From: Pseudomonas synxantha
GTDB lineage: Bacteria > Pseudomonadota > Gammaproteobacteria > Pseudomonadales > Pseudomonadaceae
NCBI RefSeq assembly: GCF_900105675.1
Contig: NZ_LT629786.1
Span: 3,782,001 to 3,846,000 of the forward strand
Direction of reading: 5' to 3'
DNA length: 64,000 nucleotides
Part shown: in pieces, positions 32,277 through 40,792 of the stretch
How positions within the stretch are numbered: position 1 is the stretch's first letter
How the letters are laid out: every line of letters starts with the position of its first letter
Made by a program: the position numbers and the translations under genes
Notes under the pieces: model-generated
Databases searched by the model: none
What the model was told of the DNA's origin: nothing
Seen by the model: only the letters and a program-made list of their open reading frames with translations

Positions 32277-34319
32277 ATGACGTCATCGACCGCCCCGATT
32301 GCCCGCAAGGCCCCAGGCCCAGACCCGTACGCCTGGCTGCAAGCGCGGGACACCCCAGAAGTGCTCGACTACCTCAAGGCCGAAAACGCCTGGCAGGAGA
32401 CCCAGTTGGCCGACCAGCAGGCGCTGCGCGAGACCCTGTTCGAAGAGATCAAGGGCCGTATCCTTGAAACCGACCTGTCCCTGCCCTCCCCTTGGGGTCC
32501 GTACATGTACTACACGCGCACCACCGCCGGTGACGAATATGCGCGCCATTACCGCTGCCGCCGCCCGGCTGACGACAGCAACCAAGTGGATGACAGCAGC
32601 GAAGAATTGCTGCTGGACCCGAACGTATTGGCCAACGGCGGCTTTTTCTCCCTCGGCGCGTTCAGCATCAGCCCCGACCACCAGCGCCTGGCCTACAGCC
32701 TCGACACCAGCGGCGAAGAGATCTACACCCTGTTCGTGAAGGAATTGGCCACAGGCAAAGTCAGCGAACTGGCGTTCGAGAACTGCGACGGCAGCATGAC
32801 CTGGGCCAATGACAGCCTGACCCTGTTCTTCGGCGAGCTGGACGACACCCATCGCCCGCACAAGCTGTATCGCTATCGCCTGGATGGCACGGCGGCGCAG
32901 GAAGTGTTCCACGAGCCCGACGGCCGTTTCTTCCTGCACTGCTACCGTTCCAGCTCCGAGCGCCAACTGCTGTTGGCCCTGGGCAGCAAGACCACCAGCG
33001 AAATCTGGGCGCTGGACGCCAACCAGCCGCACCTGGGCTTTACCTGCCTGGCACCACGTGTCGAAGACCATGAATACGATGTCGACCATGGCAAGCGCAA
33101 TGGCGAATGGACATGGTTTATTCGCAGCAACCGCGATGGGATCAACTACGCGCTGTTCATCGCCGCCGATACCGGTGGCGTGCCGAGCGAAGATCAATGG
33201 CAAAACCTGATCCCTCACAGTGACGAGGTCATGCTCGACGGTGTGAGCCTGAACGCCAGCGCCATGACCTTGAGCCTGCGCATCGGTGGCCTGCCGGTCA
33301 TCGAGGTGCACCCCGAAGACGTACCGGCCTATCGCGTGGAGTTGCCCGATGCGGCCTACAGCCTCTACGTACAAAACAGCCTGGAATTTCACAGCGACAG
33401 GATCCGCTTGCGCTATGAGGCCTTGAACCGTCCGGCCCAGGTACGTCAGCTCGAACTGGAGACAGGCGCCCAAGTGGTGCTCAAGGAAACCCCGGTACTT
33501 GGCGTGTTTAATGCTGACGACTACGTCAGCCAACGCCTATGGGCCACCTCCGCTGACGGCACCCAGGTGCCCATCAGCCTGGTGGTCAAGCGGGACCAGC
33601 TCGGCCAAGCGACGCCGCTGTACCTGTATGGCTATGGTGCCTACGGCCAAAGCCTTGATCCGTGGTTCTCCCATGCGCGCCTGAGCTTGCTCGATCGCGG
33701 GGTAGCGTTTGCCATCGCCCATGTGCGTGGCGGCGGTGAGTTGGGCGAAGCCTGGTATCGCAACGGCAAGCAGGAACACAAGCAGAACACTTTCAGCGAC
33801 TTTATCGCCTGCGCCGAACACCTGATCGCCCAGGGCGTAACCACCTCCAGGCAACTGGCGATCAGCGGCGGCAGTGCCGGTGGCCTGTTGATCGGCGCCG
33901 TACTCAACCAGCGTCCGGAACTGTTCCAGGCAGCGATTGCCGAAGTGCCGTTCGTCGATGTGCTCAACACCATGCTCGACCCGGAACTGCCGCTGACCAT
34001 CACCGAGTACGACGAATGGGGCAACCCCGAGGACCCCGAGGTGTATGCGCGCATCAAGGCCTACGCGCCGTACGAAAACGTCAGCGCCCAGGCCTACCCG
34101 GCCACGCTGGTGATCGCCGGCTACAACGACAGCCGCGTGCAGTACTGGGAAGCGGCCAAATGGGTGGCCAAGCTGCGCGACACCGCCACCTCCGACAACC
34201 TGCTGCTGCTCAAGACCGAGCTGGGCGCCGGCCATGGCGGCATGAGCGGTCGCTACCAGGGATTACGTGACGTAGCGCTCGAATATGCGTTTGTGTTCAA
34301 GGCGCTCGGGCTGATTTAG
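32277..34319 (+). CDS. S9 family peptidase, oligopeptidase B type
   Basis: 680 residues with an N-terminal beta-propeller and C-terminal alpha/beta-hydrolase. Catalytic triad Ser533 (GGSAGG), Asp618 (YNDSRVQYW) and His653 (GAGHGGMSGR) are all present. Cleaves peptides after basic residues, cytoplasmic (no signal peptide). Starts MTSSTAPIARKAPGPDPYAWL; RBS GAGAG upstream. Close to PtrB of other proteobacteria. Confidence 0.92.
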   Translation: MTSSTAPIARKAPGPDPYAWLQARDTPEVLDYLKAENAWQETQLADQQALRETLFEEIKGRILETDLSLPSPWGPYMYYTRTTAGDEYARHYRCRRPADDSNQVDDSSEELLLDPNVLANGGFFSLGAFSISPDHQRLAYSLDTSGEEIYTLFVKELATGKVSELAFENCDGSMTWANDSLTLFFGELDDTHRPHKLYRYRLDGTAAQEVFHEPDGRFFLHCYRSSSERQLLLALGSKTTSEIWALDANQPHLGFTCLAPRVEDHEYDVDHGKRNGEWTWFIRSNRDGINYALFIAADTGGVPSEDQWQNLIPHSDEVMLDGVSLNASAMTLSLRIGGLPVIEVHPEDVPAYRVELPDAAYSLYVQNSLEFHSDRIRLRYEALNRPAQVRQLELETGAQVVLKETPVLGVFNADDYVSQRLWATSADGTQVPISLVVKRDQLGQATPLYLYGYGAYGQSLDPWFSHARLSLLDRGVAFAIAHVRGGGELGEAWYRNGKQEHKQNTFSDFIACAEHLIAQGVTTSRQLAISGGSAGGLLIGAVLNQRPELFQAAIAEVPFVDVLNTMLDPELPLTITEYDEWGNPEDPEVYARIKAYAPYENVSAQAYPATLVIAGYNDSRVQYWEAAKWVAKLRDTATSDNLLLLKTELGAGHGGMSGRYQGLRDVALEYAFVFKALGLI

Positions 34320-34329
34320 GAACTTACCG

Positions 34330-34359
34330 GGGCGGCCCTGTCTGAACAGGGGACCGCCC
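34330..34359. terminator. Stem-loop after the S9 peptidase gene
   Basis: Near-perfect stem CCCTGT-(CTGA)-ACAGGG extended by GGGCGG/CCGCCC with a two-base bulge. No T tract follows, so it is a hairpin rather than a classical rho-independent terminator. Confidence 0.45.
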
Positions 34360-34387
34360 TACATATTGACGGACCAATACTGCTGCC

Positions 34388-34861
34388 ATGCCACAAGCCA
34401 CCTTACTCAACGACGAAATCCGCGACATGCTGATGGACTGCGGGCTGTTTGACCCGCTGCTGCCGGAAGATTTTCATATCGCCGCGGGCTACTTCAATAT
34501 CAGCAGCATTGCCCAGGGCGAGGTGATTTTCCTCGAGGGCGATGCGGGCACCTTCATGTGCATCCTCCACACTGGCCAGGTGGCCGTGCAGAAAACCAAC
34601 CACACCGGCCAGCGCCTGACCATCGCCACCCTGCGCAGTGGCCGGGCGTTTGGCGAAATGGCGGTGCTCGACGGCGAGCGGCGCTCGGCCAGTTGCGTCG
34701 CGGCCAGTGATTGCGTGCTGTTGAACCTGGGCAAGGATGCCCTGGAAAAAATGCTCAATGAAGCGCCCAGGGTGGCGGCCAAGATCATCCGCGCCATTGC
34801 CGTGGCCCTGTCCAAGCGCCTGCGCATGGCCGACGGGCAACTGTTATCTCAACAGTTTTAA
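34388..34861 (+). CDS. Stand-alone cyclic-nucleotide-binding domain protein
   Basis: 157 residues with a single cNMP-binding domain: GEVIFLEGDAGTFMCILHTGQVAV and the phosphate-binding cassette GRAFGEMAVLDGERRSASCVAA. No HTH or kinase domain follows, only a helical tail, so the output partner is not encoded in the same chain. Its end overlaps the convergent proline-rich gene by four bases. Confidence 0.88.
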   Translation: MPQATLLNDEIRDMLMDCGLFDPLLPEDFHIAAGYFNISSIAQGEVIFLEGDAGTFMCILHTGQVAVQKTNHTGQRLTIATLRSGRAFGEMAVLDGERRSASCVAASDCVLLNLGKDALEKMLNEAPRVAAKIIRAIAVALSKRLRMADGQLLSQQF

Positions 34862-35136
34862 CCGCCGGGGGGCTTGGGCTTGCTGTCGTTCTGCTGCAGG
34901 CCGGGGACGGTCTGGTCCTTGGGCGGCGCGGGCAATACGATGGGCACCAGGGGCGGCGAGCCGTTGGTCTTGGGCACGGCCGGTGGCGTGACTTGCGGGT
35001 ACAAGGTCGGCGTTGGCGTGCCCGGCGCGCCTGGGGTTGGAGCGGGCGCGACCGGAACGGTTTGCAACTCCTGAGCCTGCGCCACAGCAGATATGAGCGC
35101 GCTCAATACAATGACCGTTAGAATGCTGCACTTCAT
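34858..35136 (-). CDS. Exported proline-rich small protein
   Basis: 92 residues: a signal peptide (KCSILTVIVLSALISAVAQA, cleavage after AQA) followed by a low-complexity segment rich in Pro/Thr/Val (VPVAPAPTPGAPGTPTPTLYP). Start at 35136 has GGAG six bases upstream; other in-frame ATGs lack one. Overlaps the end of the cNMP gene by four bases tail to tail. Not recognised; likely periplasmic or envelope. Confidence 0.6.
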   Translation of the reverse strand: MKCSILTVIVLSALISAVAQAQELQTVPVAPAPTPGAPGTPTPTLYPQVTPPAVPKTNGSPPLVPIVLPAPPKDQTVPGLQQNDSKPKPPGG

Positions 35137-35214
35137 CGATGGCTCCATGGCCTGACCGGAATATCGTAAGGCTACTCCCAACTGCGCAAGAATGCCCTTC
35201 CCAATGAGATTTCC

Positions 35215-35901
35215 ATGAAACGTTTCGTTCTGCTGGACACCACTCCGATCCCCGACAATGGCGGTGCCTTGTGCCTGTTCGAATACGGCGAGGACTTTGT
35301 CATCAAGATCCAGGGCGGTGACGGCGGCCAGCTGATGAACACGCGCATGCACGGCTCCGAAGACGCCCTGGCCGAGATCCCCTGCCGCAAGGTGGCCGGC
35401 CGCCCGGGTTCACGGGTGCTGATCGGCGGCTTGGGCATGGGTTTTACCTTGGCCGCAGCGCTCAAGCATTTGGGCAAGAGCGCCGAAGTGGTGGTGGCGG
35501 AGTTGGTGCCCGGGGTTGTGGAGTGGAACCGTGGGCCGCTGGGGGAAAAGTCCGGGCGCCCGCTGCTGGATCCACGCACGGTGATCCGTCTGGAAGACGT
35601 GGCCAAAGTGCTGCAGGCCGAGCCCCAGGGCTTCGACGCAATCATGCTCGACGTCGACAACGGCCCCGAGGGTCTGACGCAAAAGGCCAATAGCTGGTTG
35701 TATTCCGCCGGTGGCCTGGCCGCGTGCGCCAAGGCCCTGCGGCCCAAGGGCGTGCTGGCCGTGTGGTCGGCGAGCGCCGATAAGCTGTTCAGCGACAAAC
35801 TGCGCAAGGCAGGCTTCAAGGCTGAGGAAGTCCAGGTGTTTGCCCATGGCAACAAGGGCACGCGGCATACCATCTGGATTGCAGAAAAGCTGAAGGGCTG
35901 A
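35215..35901 (+). CDS. Spermidine synthase-like protein
   Basis: 228 residues. Rossmann-type SAM-binding fold with VLIGGLGMGFTLAAALKHLG (glycine-rich motif) and VVVAELVPGVVEWN, as in spermidine synthase relatives; it lacks the N-terminal beta-barrel of full SpeE and is shorter (SpeE ~285). Probably a spermine/spermidine-synthase-like methyl- or aminopropyltransferase of unknown substrate. Confidence 0.82.
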   Translation: MKRFVLLDTTPIPDNGGALCLFEYGEDFVIKIQGGDGGQLMNTRMHGSEDALAEIPCRKVAGRPGSRVLIGGLGMGFTLAAALKHLGKSAEVVVAELVPGVVEWNRGPLGEKSGRPLLDPRTVIRLEDVAKVLQAEPQGFDAIMLDVDNGPEGLTQKANSWLYSAGGLAACAKALRPKGVLAVWSASADKLFSDKLRKAGFKAEEVQVFAHGNKGTRHTIWIAEKLKG

Positions 35902-35914
35902 ATCACCATCGATC

Positions 35915-35946
35915 AAATGTGGAGGGGCTTGCTCCCTCCCACATTT
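35915..35946. repeat. Short REP hairpin
   Basis: AAATGTGGAGGGGC-TTGC-TCCCTCCCACATTT, a single folded REP, immediately before the end of the minus-strand ParB-like gene. Confidence 0.7.
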
Positions 35947-35955
35947 GGTACTGCT

Positions 35956-36876
35956 TCAGTCTCTGGTTTTGCGGTAATCGATTACATACGGCAGTTTTTT
36001 ATCGAAAGTCTTTTCCAGCTCACTGTGATCCAGCTGGGTCATACCACCCAATTGCCGGGCCGTGAAACCGCTGTCGCCCACCTTTGACCCCGGCGCCAGG
36101 CTGACCATGCGTTGAGCCACAGCCTCAATGGCGTCCTTGTATCCGCCTTTCTTATTCAGGTTGTAGCTGCCCAGATCAATTTGCGTGCGCAGCCAGTTGC
36201 CCCAGTAGAACTCGAGGAATTCCGGCGCAATCGCACCGTCGGTTGGCTTGCCATAGGCGGCCTTGCGGGTGAAATACACCAGGCTGCGGAAAGTGTCGTC
36301 CTGCAGGTTCTTGAAGCCCAGGTGCGCTGGCAATTGCGCAGGTAGCAGCGTCTGGCCCTGGTTGTCCTTGAGCCAGACCTTGCGCGCAGCCTCCATGCGT
36401 TGCCAGAAGGTGGCAAGGTTCGGGCTGCGGCTGAAGTCGTCGGTGACCTTGACCCACATCTTCAAGCGCGGGCCGGCGCCGGGGGTCTCCCACAGGGTGG
36501 TGAAACTGTGATGACCATCAGTCAGGTACAGTTGGCCGCCGGGACCGACCACCACGGTTTTCATCTCATTTGGATAGGTACCCACCGCACGCTTGCAGGT
36601 GAAGCTGGCGGGCCGCAGCAGTTCGGCGTTCTTGGGCACCTGATCGGCCTCGCCCTGGCCATTGGTTTCGCAGTATTCATCGAAAGCCTTGGCGGGCTTG
36701 TCGGCGAACAGCCCCAGGCTGTAGTAGATCTGGTCGAAACCAACCACAGCCTGGGTCGGATGCAATTGTTCCAGGGCGACCTCGATCACCTGCCCCGGTT
36801 GTGGCGTCGAAAACGCCTGGACTTGCGCGGTAAGGGCACAGAGCACAAGCCCGATAGTCCATGAATGCAGACGCAT
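35956..36876 (-). CDS. Exported ParB-like (ParB/Srx fold) protein
   Basis: 306 residues. N-terminal signal peptide (MRLHSWTIGLVLCALTAQVQA) precedes a ParB-like N-terminal domain: the motif QLHPTQAVVGFDQIYY and LYLTDGHHSFTTLWE (a DGHH variant of the ParB/Srx nucleotide-binding core). A periplasmic location is unusual for ParB folds, whose classical members bind DNA in the cytoplasm. It resembles the ParB-like putative nuclease family (PF08857). The YajD-like HNH gene lies divergent, ~100 bases away. Confidence 0.72.
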   Translation of the reverse strand: MRLHSWTIGLVLCALTAQVQAFSTPQPGQVIEVALEQLHPTQAVVGFDQIYYSLGLFADKPAKAFDEYCETNGQGEADQVPKNAELLRPASFTCKRAVGTYPNEMKTVVVGPGGQLYLTDGHHSFTTLWETPGAGPRLKMWVKVTDDFSRSPNLATFWQRMEAARKVWLKDNQGQTLLPAQLPAHLGFKNLQDDTFRSLVYFTRKAAYGKPTDGAIAPEFLEFYWGNWLRTQIDLGSYNLNKKGGYKDAIEAVAQRMVSLAPGSKVGDSGFTARQLGGMTQLDHSELEKTFDKKLPYVIDYRKTRD

Positions 36877-36978
36877 GAATTTCCATTCCTTATCAGTCAG
36901 TGAACAATCCTAGCGGTCATTTACCGCGCAAGCGGCTAGAATCCACCTTATCCGTGACCCACCAAATAGCCAGGAGCC

Positions 36979-37356
36979 ATGATGAGCTCGACTAACCCGC
37001 CCTCACACACCGCCAAGCTGGACCGCATCCTCGCCGATGCCCAGCGCGACCGCGAAATGGGCTATCGCGACAAAGCCTTGAAGATGTACCCCCACGTCTG
37101 CGGCCGTTGCGCCCGTGAATTCGCCGGCAAGCGCCTGAGTGAGCTGACCGTACACCACCGTAACCACAACCATGATGACAATCCCCAGGACGGCTCCAAC
37201 TGGGAGTTGCTGTGCCTGTATTGCCACGACAACGAACATTCGCGCTACACCGACCAGCAGTACTTCGGCGAAGGCTCCACCAGCAGCCCGAGCATTGCCA
37301 AGGCGACGCATAATCCGTTTGCGGCGTTGGCGGGGTTGATGAAGAAAGACGACTGA
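36979..37356 (+). CDS. HNH endonuclease family protein, YajD-like
   Basis: 125 residues; HNH motif visible as CGRCAREF...LTVHHRNHNHDDNPQDGSNWELLCLYCHDNEH, with two CxxC-type zinc knuckles and the HH/N/H residues. Resembles YajD, a small HNH nuclease. Two adjacent ATGs (36979, 36982); AGGAG upstream of the first. No restriction partner nearby, so its substrate is unknown. Confidence 0.85.
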   Translation: MMSSTNPPSHTAKLDRILADAQRDREMGYRDKALKMYPHVCGRCAREFAGKRLSELTVHHRNHNHDDNPQDGSNWELLCLYCHDNEHSRYTDQQYFGEGSTSSPSIAKATHNPFAALAGLMKKDD

Positions 37357-37388
37357 AGATCGTCCTTGTCTGTACTGGCCTCATCGCA

Positions 37389-37849
37389 GCATAGGTATCT
37401 ACACAACTTTGCAGTCGCCAACAGTAACTACGATGCGAAGCGAGCCGCTCTTGATCTTGCTCTTGATCTGCTTTTGATCTCAGGCGCCCCGTTAAACCAC
37501 GCTGGCCGGAATTCGACAGGGATTTGGGGGGTAAACCGGCAGGGATGCCGGTTTAGCCGCCCCGCGCCATGGATGGCGCGTGGCGGCGGCCTCCCAAATC
37601 CATGGCGGATTACGGGCACACCGAGCCTGAGCGAGGTGCCGAGTGGTGGGGCAAGAGCCTTTTGGTTACTTTTGGGCTCTTTTCAAAAGTGACCCGCTGT
37701 AAAAGCGGAACCAATAGCCGCCGTTACCGCAGCAATGGATATGTACCCGGCCTGATCCAACATCCTGGTCGGCTGTCAGGCCGCCATCGGGGGCAAGCCC
37801 CCTCCCACAGTGTCCGACGGCGTACCAGAGGTTGTGTAGATACCCATGC
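37389..37849 (-). mobile_element. MITE-like element copy A (461 bp), inserted into a REP
   Basis: Bounded by imperfect terminal inverted repeats: left GCATAGGTATCTACACAAC (37389-37407), right its counterpart at 37831-37849. The flanking octamer TCATCGCA (37381-37388 and 37850-37857) is an exact 8/8 direct repeat, and the right copy runs straight into the REP arm GGCAAGCCAGCTCCCACA. The internal sequence is collinear with, and inverted relative to, copy B (57285-57632), including an internal REP (about 37780-37810) and a conserved hairpin GGTTACTTTTGGG..AAAAGTGACC. Copy A has ~100 extra bases rich in small palindromes (about 37490-37590). No transposase gene, so it would move in trans. Confidence 0.72.
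37532..37579. repeat. Nested hairpins unique to element copy A
   Basis: TAAACCGGC-(6)-GCCGGTTTA (37532-37555) and GCGCCAT-GG-ATGGCGC (37564-37579), both perfect stems, lie in the segment absent from copy B. Confidence 0.7.
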
Positions 37850-37850
37850 T

Positions 37851-37920
37851 CATCGCAGGCAAGCCAGCTCCCACATTTGGAATGCATTCCCCTGTGGGAG
37901 CCGGGCTTGCCCGCGATGAC
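37851..37920. repeat. REP pair downstream of element copy A
   Basis: CATCGCAGGCAAGCCAGCTC..ACA (to 37875) and TGTGGGAGCCGGGCTTGCCC..GATGAC (from 37893), about 18 bases apart, arms pointing apart. The left one is the REP that hosts copy A. Confidence 0.75.
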
Positions 37921-37986
37921 GATCGCCCAAGCACTGCATACCCCCAGGCCGTATAATCGCCGTTTTTCTCCAAGGCACCCTTCCCC

Positions 37987-38454
37987 GTGGGCAATAAACG
38001 CTACAGCTGCATCGGTCTGTATAACCCCAAATCCCCCGAAAACGTCGGCTCGGTAATGCGTGCCGCCGGCTGCTACGGCGTGGCCTCGGTGTTCTACACC
38101 GGCGTGCGTTACGAGCGCGCCCGGGATTTCATCACCGACACCAAGAAGGTCCACCACGACATTCCGCTGATCGGCATCGACGACCTGAAAAAGATCCTGC
38201 CCCTGGGCTGCATCCCGGTCGCCGTGGAACTGGTGGAAGGCGCCCGCCCGCTGCCTGAATACACCCACCCCGACCGCGCGCTGTATATCTTCGGCCCCGA
38301 AGACGGCTCCCTGGACAAGGAGATCCGCGACTGGTGCGAAGACGTGATTTATATCCCCACCACCGGCTGCATGAACCTGGCGGCCACGGTCAACGTGGTG
38401 CTCTACGACCGCCTGGCCAAGGGCAACAACACCCGCTCGGGCCCCAAGTACTGA
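37987..38454 (+). CDS. SPOUT (TrmH family) RNA methyltransferase
   Basis: 155 residues; SpoU/TrmH fold signatures NVGSVMRAAGCYGV, ALYIFGPEDGSLDKEI and CMNLAATVNVVLYDRL, including the knotted SAM site. Small cytoplasmic 2'-O-methyltransferase, probably acting on tRNA, but the target nucleotide is not readable. GTG start at 37987 (VGNKRYSCIG) is used because it opens the family N-terminus; the region just upstream is repeat-derived. Confidence 0.85.
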   Translation: MGNKRYSCIGLYNPKSPENVGSVMRAAGCYGVASVFYTGVRYERARDFITDTKKVHHDIPLIGIDDLKKILPLGCIPVAVELVEGARPLPEYTHPDRALYIFGPEDGSLDKEIRDWCEDVIYIPTTGCMNLAATVNVVLYDRLAKGNNTRSGPKY

Positions 38455-38521
38455 TTTTCCGGGAACATCCGGCAGCCGCGCGCAGTCAGCTGGTAACACT
38501 TGCCCTTGTTGGAGACAGATC

Positions 38522-38872
38522 ATGAGCGACAGCAAAATCTTGCAACCTATCATCGACGCCACGCCTTTGAGGACTCAGCCCGCCCAGAATGTGCATGGCT
38601 GGGAACGCATCGGTTCGGTGGCAGGCGGCGTGATGATGGCCGGCAAAGGCCTGCGCCGGGGTGGGATTTTTGGGTTGATCCAGGTGGCGATTGGCGGCAT
38701 GGCCCTGGCCCGTGGTTTCACCGGCCATTGTTCGCTCAAGGACAGGCTGGAACATGGCCGTCAGGAAATGAACAGCGTGCGCACCAAGATCGAGCGGGCT
38801 GGGGAAGAGCTGAAGAACTTGAAGACCCAGGCCGAAGTGGAGGCTGAGAAGGCAGTAAAACCCAAAGCCTGA
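38522..38872 (+). CDS. DUF2892 family inner-membrane protein
   Basis: 116 residues; central hydrophobic pair around WERIGSVAGGVMMAGKGLRRGGIFGLIQVAIGGMALARG matches DUF2892, then a coiled-coil C-terminal half (LEHGRQEMNSVRTKIERAGEELKNLKTQAEVEAEK). Function unknown. Starts 67 bases after the RNA methyltransferase gene. Confidence 0.8.
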   Translation: MSDSKILQPIIDATPLRTQPAQNVHGWERIGSVAGGVMMAGKGLRRGGIFGLIQVAIGGMALARGFTGHCSLKDRLEHGRQEMNSVRTKIERAGEELKNLKTQAEVEAEKAVKPKA

Positions 38873-38899
38873 CCTGAGTATTGGACATGCTGGAGATCC

Positions 38900-38933
38900 A
38901 AATGTGGGAGGGGGCAAGCCCCCTCCCACATTT
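38900..38933. repeat. Perfect short REP hairpin
   Basis: 16-base arms AAATGTGGGAGGGGGC / GCCCCCTCCCACATTT around a 2-base centre, between convergent genes; may terminate both transcripts. Confidence 0.85.
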
Positions 38934-38954
38934 TGAATTGCACAGGGCTTGGAA

Positions 38955-40175
38955 TCAGCGCAATAGTTTGCTGTCCAGAACCACCGACGACTCGCCGATT
39001 ACACTTTCAGCCAGTTGCACAAACTCCTTGGTATCAATGCTGTTCACCCGCATCACTGCCTGCGCCAGATCATCCAGGGACCGCTTGTTGTGGGTTTTGA
39101 CACGAATCTCCCGGTCGAGGTCCTGCAACACCAGCACTGCCCGCGCTACACCAGCGATGCCGATCTGCTCGCCCCTCAGGGTAGTGACCGCCTTGCTCTC
39201 TTTGGCCAGCCGCGCCTGGATCGCCGCATAACGCTCATCGGTGATGCCTCCGGCACGCCTCATCAATTCAACCGCGTAATACTCCCCCAACCCTTCACTG
39301 ATCCAGTCACTGCTGTCATGGTCGTCAAAGCGTCCGATAGCCTGCACCACTTCGCGCAGCAAAGGGCTGCTGCCGGTTTCGCTGACCAACGGGGCACGGC
39401 TGTTGAGGTAGATCGAATCGCGCAATGAATAGGCGCCACGGCGCATCGGGTCACTGGCGCCCACGATCAACAATTTGCCGGGATGGCGCGGGAATGCGGC
39501 TTCCACCTGGGGCCAGATGAACGTCAACAAGGTCAGCACGTCCATACGGCGCATGCCCTGCCCCTTGGGCGAGGCCACGGTGATTTCGGTTTCGCCCAGG
39601 CGCAGACGGCGGCTGCCGAGGTTACCGGCGAGCATCCAGCCGGTAGGCCGGTCGAACAGGCGGGACACGTTATCGATGCGGAATTTATGCTTGCCAATGC
39701 GCGGCCAGGCGGTTTCGACACTCTTCCAGCCCGTGGGCAACTCGAACGCCAGGCGCGAGACCAACTCAATGCCATCTTGCTGATCGAGACGCGCAGCCGG
39801 CACCAGGTCTTCACCGCGCAGTAACGCCCAACCCGGCGTGACCCGTGTGTCATAGATGCCCGGCTTGCGCGTATGGCTCAGGCGCACTTTGTAGGTCAGG
39901 CTGGCTTTGTCGGCGCTGGGTTGCCACAGGCCACGGCTGCCCGTGACCTGCCATTGGCCGTCGGCCTTGAAGTCGCTGTAGTCGCCCTCGCGGCCCAAGT
40001 CGAAGTCCAGGCTACGCACCGCCGAGCCTTGAGACAGGCTGACGCGCACCTGCGCCTGATCGCTTTGGGGCAGCAGCTTGACGTGATAGTCCAGGTCGAC
40101 TTTCTTCGCGCACCAGCCCGGCCCGCTCAGCGCCAGCAATACCAGGCCCGCGGCTAACTTGGCTGCCACCTTCAT
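38955..40175 (-). CDS. Exported M61-like protein with a degraded zinc site
   Basis: 406 residues with a signal peptide (MKVAAKLAAGLVLLALSGPGWCA). The C-terminal half resembles M1/M61 gluzincin catalytic domains: DWISEGLGEYYAVELMRRAG is the third-ligand region (WxxEGxxEYY), but the HExxH motif is replaced by REVVQ (Arg274), so both zinc-binding histidines are lost. I therefore call it a non-catalytic member. GGAG lies five bases before the ATG at 40175. Predicted periplasmic or lipoprotein-like (Cys22 may be a lipobox-like site, uncertain). Confidence 0.75.
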   Translation of the reverse strand: MKVAAKLAAGLVLLALSGPGWCAKKVDLDYHVKLLPQSDQAQVRVSLSQGSAVRSLDFDLGREGDYSDFKADGQWQVTGSRGLWQPSADKASLTYKVRLSHTRKPGIYDTRVTPGWALLRGEDLVPAARLDQQDGIELVSRLAFELPTGWKSVETAWPRIGKHKFRIDNVSRLFDRPTGWMLAGNLGSRRLRLGETEITVASPKGQGMRRMDVLTLLTFIWPQVEAAFPRHPGKLLIVGASDPMRRGAYSLRDSIYLNSRAPLVSETGSSPLLREVVQAIGRFDDHDSSDWISEGLGEYYAVELMRRAGGITDERYAAIQARLAKESKAVTTLRGEQIGIAGVARAVLVLQDLDREIRVKTHNKRSLDDLAQAVMRVNSIDTKEFVQLAESVIGESSVVLDSKLLR

Positions 40176-40189
40176 ACACACTCCTTTGT

Positions 40190-40639
40190 TCAGCCTGCGC
40201 GGAAGATCAGGTAGTCCTCCCAGTCGTCCTCGGGCACGCTGCCTTCGCTGAGCATGCGCCCGGACTGGGAAATGCGTTCGTGGTGCACCGCGTCACGGTC
40301 GCCGCAGACCAGATGGTGCCAGAGCGGCAGATCCTTGCGCTCGCTGACCAAGCGGTAGCCACAGGTCGGGGGCAACCATTTGAATTGGTCGGCCTGGCCC
40401 GGGGTGAGCTGGATACAGTCCGGCACCGATGCGCGGCGGTTGGGGTAATCGGTGCACTGGCAGGTTTTCAGGTCGAGCAGCTTGCAGGCGATACGCGTGT
40501 AATAGACGCTGTTGTCGTCTTCATCTTCAAGCTTTTGCAGGCAGCACAGGCCACAGCCATCGCACAATGACTCCCACTCCTGCTGATCGAGCTGCTCAAG
40601 GGTTTTGCGTATCCAGAAAGGTTCGACTTTGGCGGCCAT
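40190..40639 (-). CDS. YcgN-family cysteine-cluster protein
   Basis: 149 residues (UPF0260). Cys-rich N-terminal motif [11 protein letters not shown] (Cys26, 29, 32, 33) plus downstream [18 protein letters not shown] and [22 protein letters not shown] suggests metal or Fe-S binding. Function unknown. Ends 14 bases before the start of the degenerate M61-like gene, same strand. Confidence 0.9.
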   Translation of the reverse strand: MAAKVEPFWIRKTLEQLDQQEWESLCDGCGLCCLQKLEDEDDNSVYYTRIACKLLDLKTCQCTDYPNRRASVPDCIQLTPGQADQFKWLPPTCGYRLVSERKDLPLWHHLVCGDRDAVHHERISQSGRMLSEGSVPEDDWEDYLIFRAG

Positions 40640-40792
40640 GGCTCTACATCAGTATCGGAAGCTGAAAAGGCCGCCAGTCTAGTGCCCAAGCCCGCTGGGG
40701 CCAAGCGCTTACGACTGACGGTGTAGCAACACTTGTCAGACTACTGAGCCCGCAGTAGTTTTGAGCACCGAATTGACGATCAGGAACAACCC

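Larger units (their letters stand above)
37357..37986. other. Repeat-dense intergenic region
   Basis: Contains the long element copy A (37389-37849), then a REP pair (37851-37920), then the 5' leader of the RNA methyltransferase gene. Short reading frames in here are within repeats and are not credible genes. Confidence 0.7.

Noticed and set aside
37366..37919. Several short reading frames in the repeat region
   Set aside because: They lie within the MITE-like element and REPs, lack ribosome sites and differ between copies A and B.
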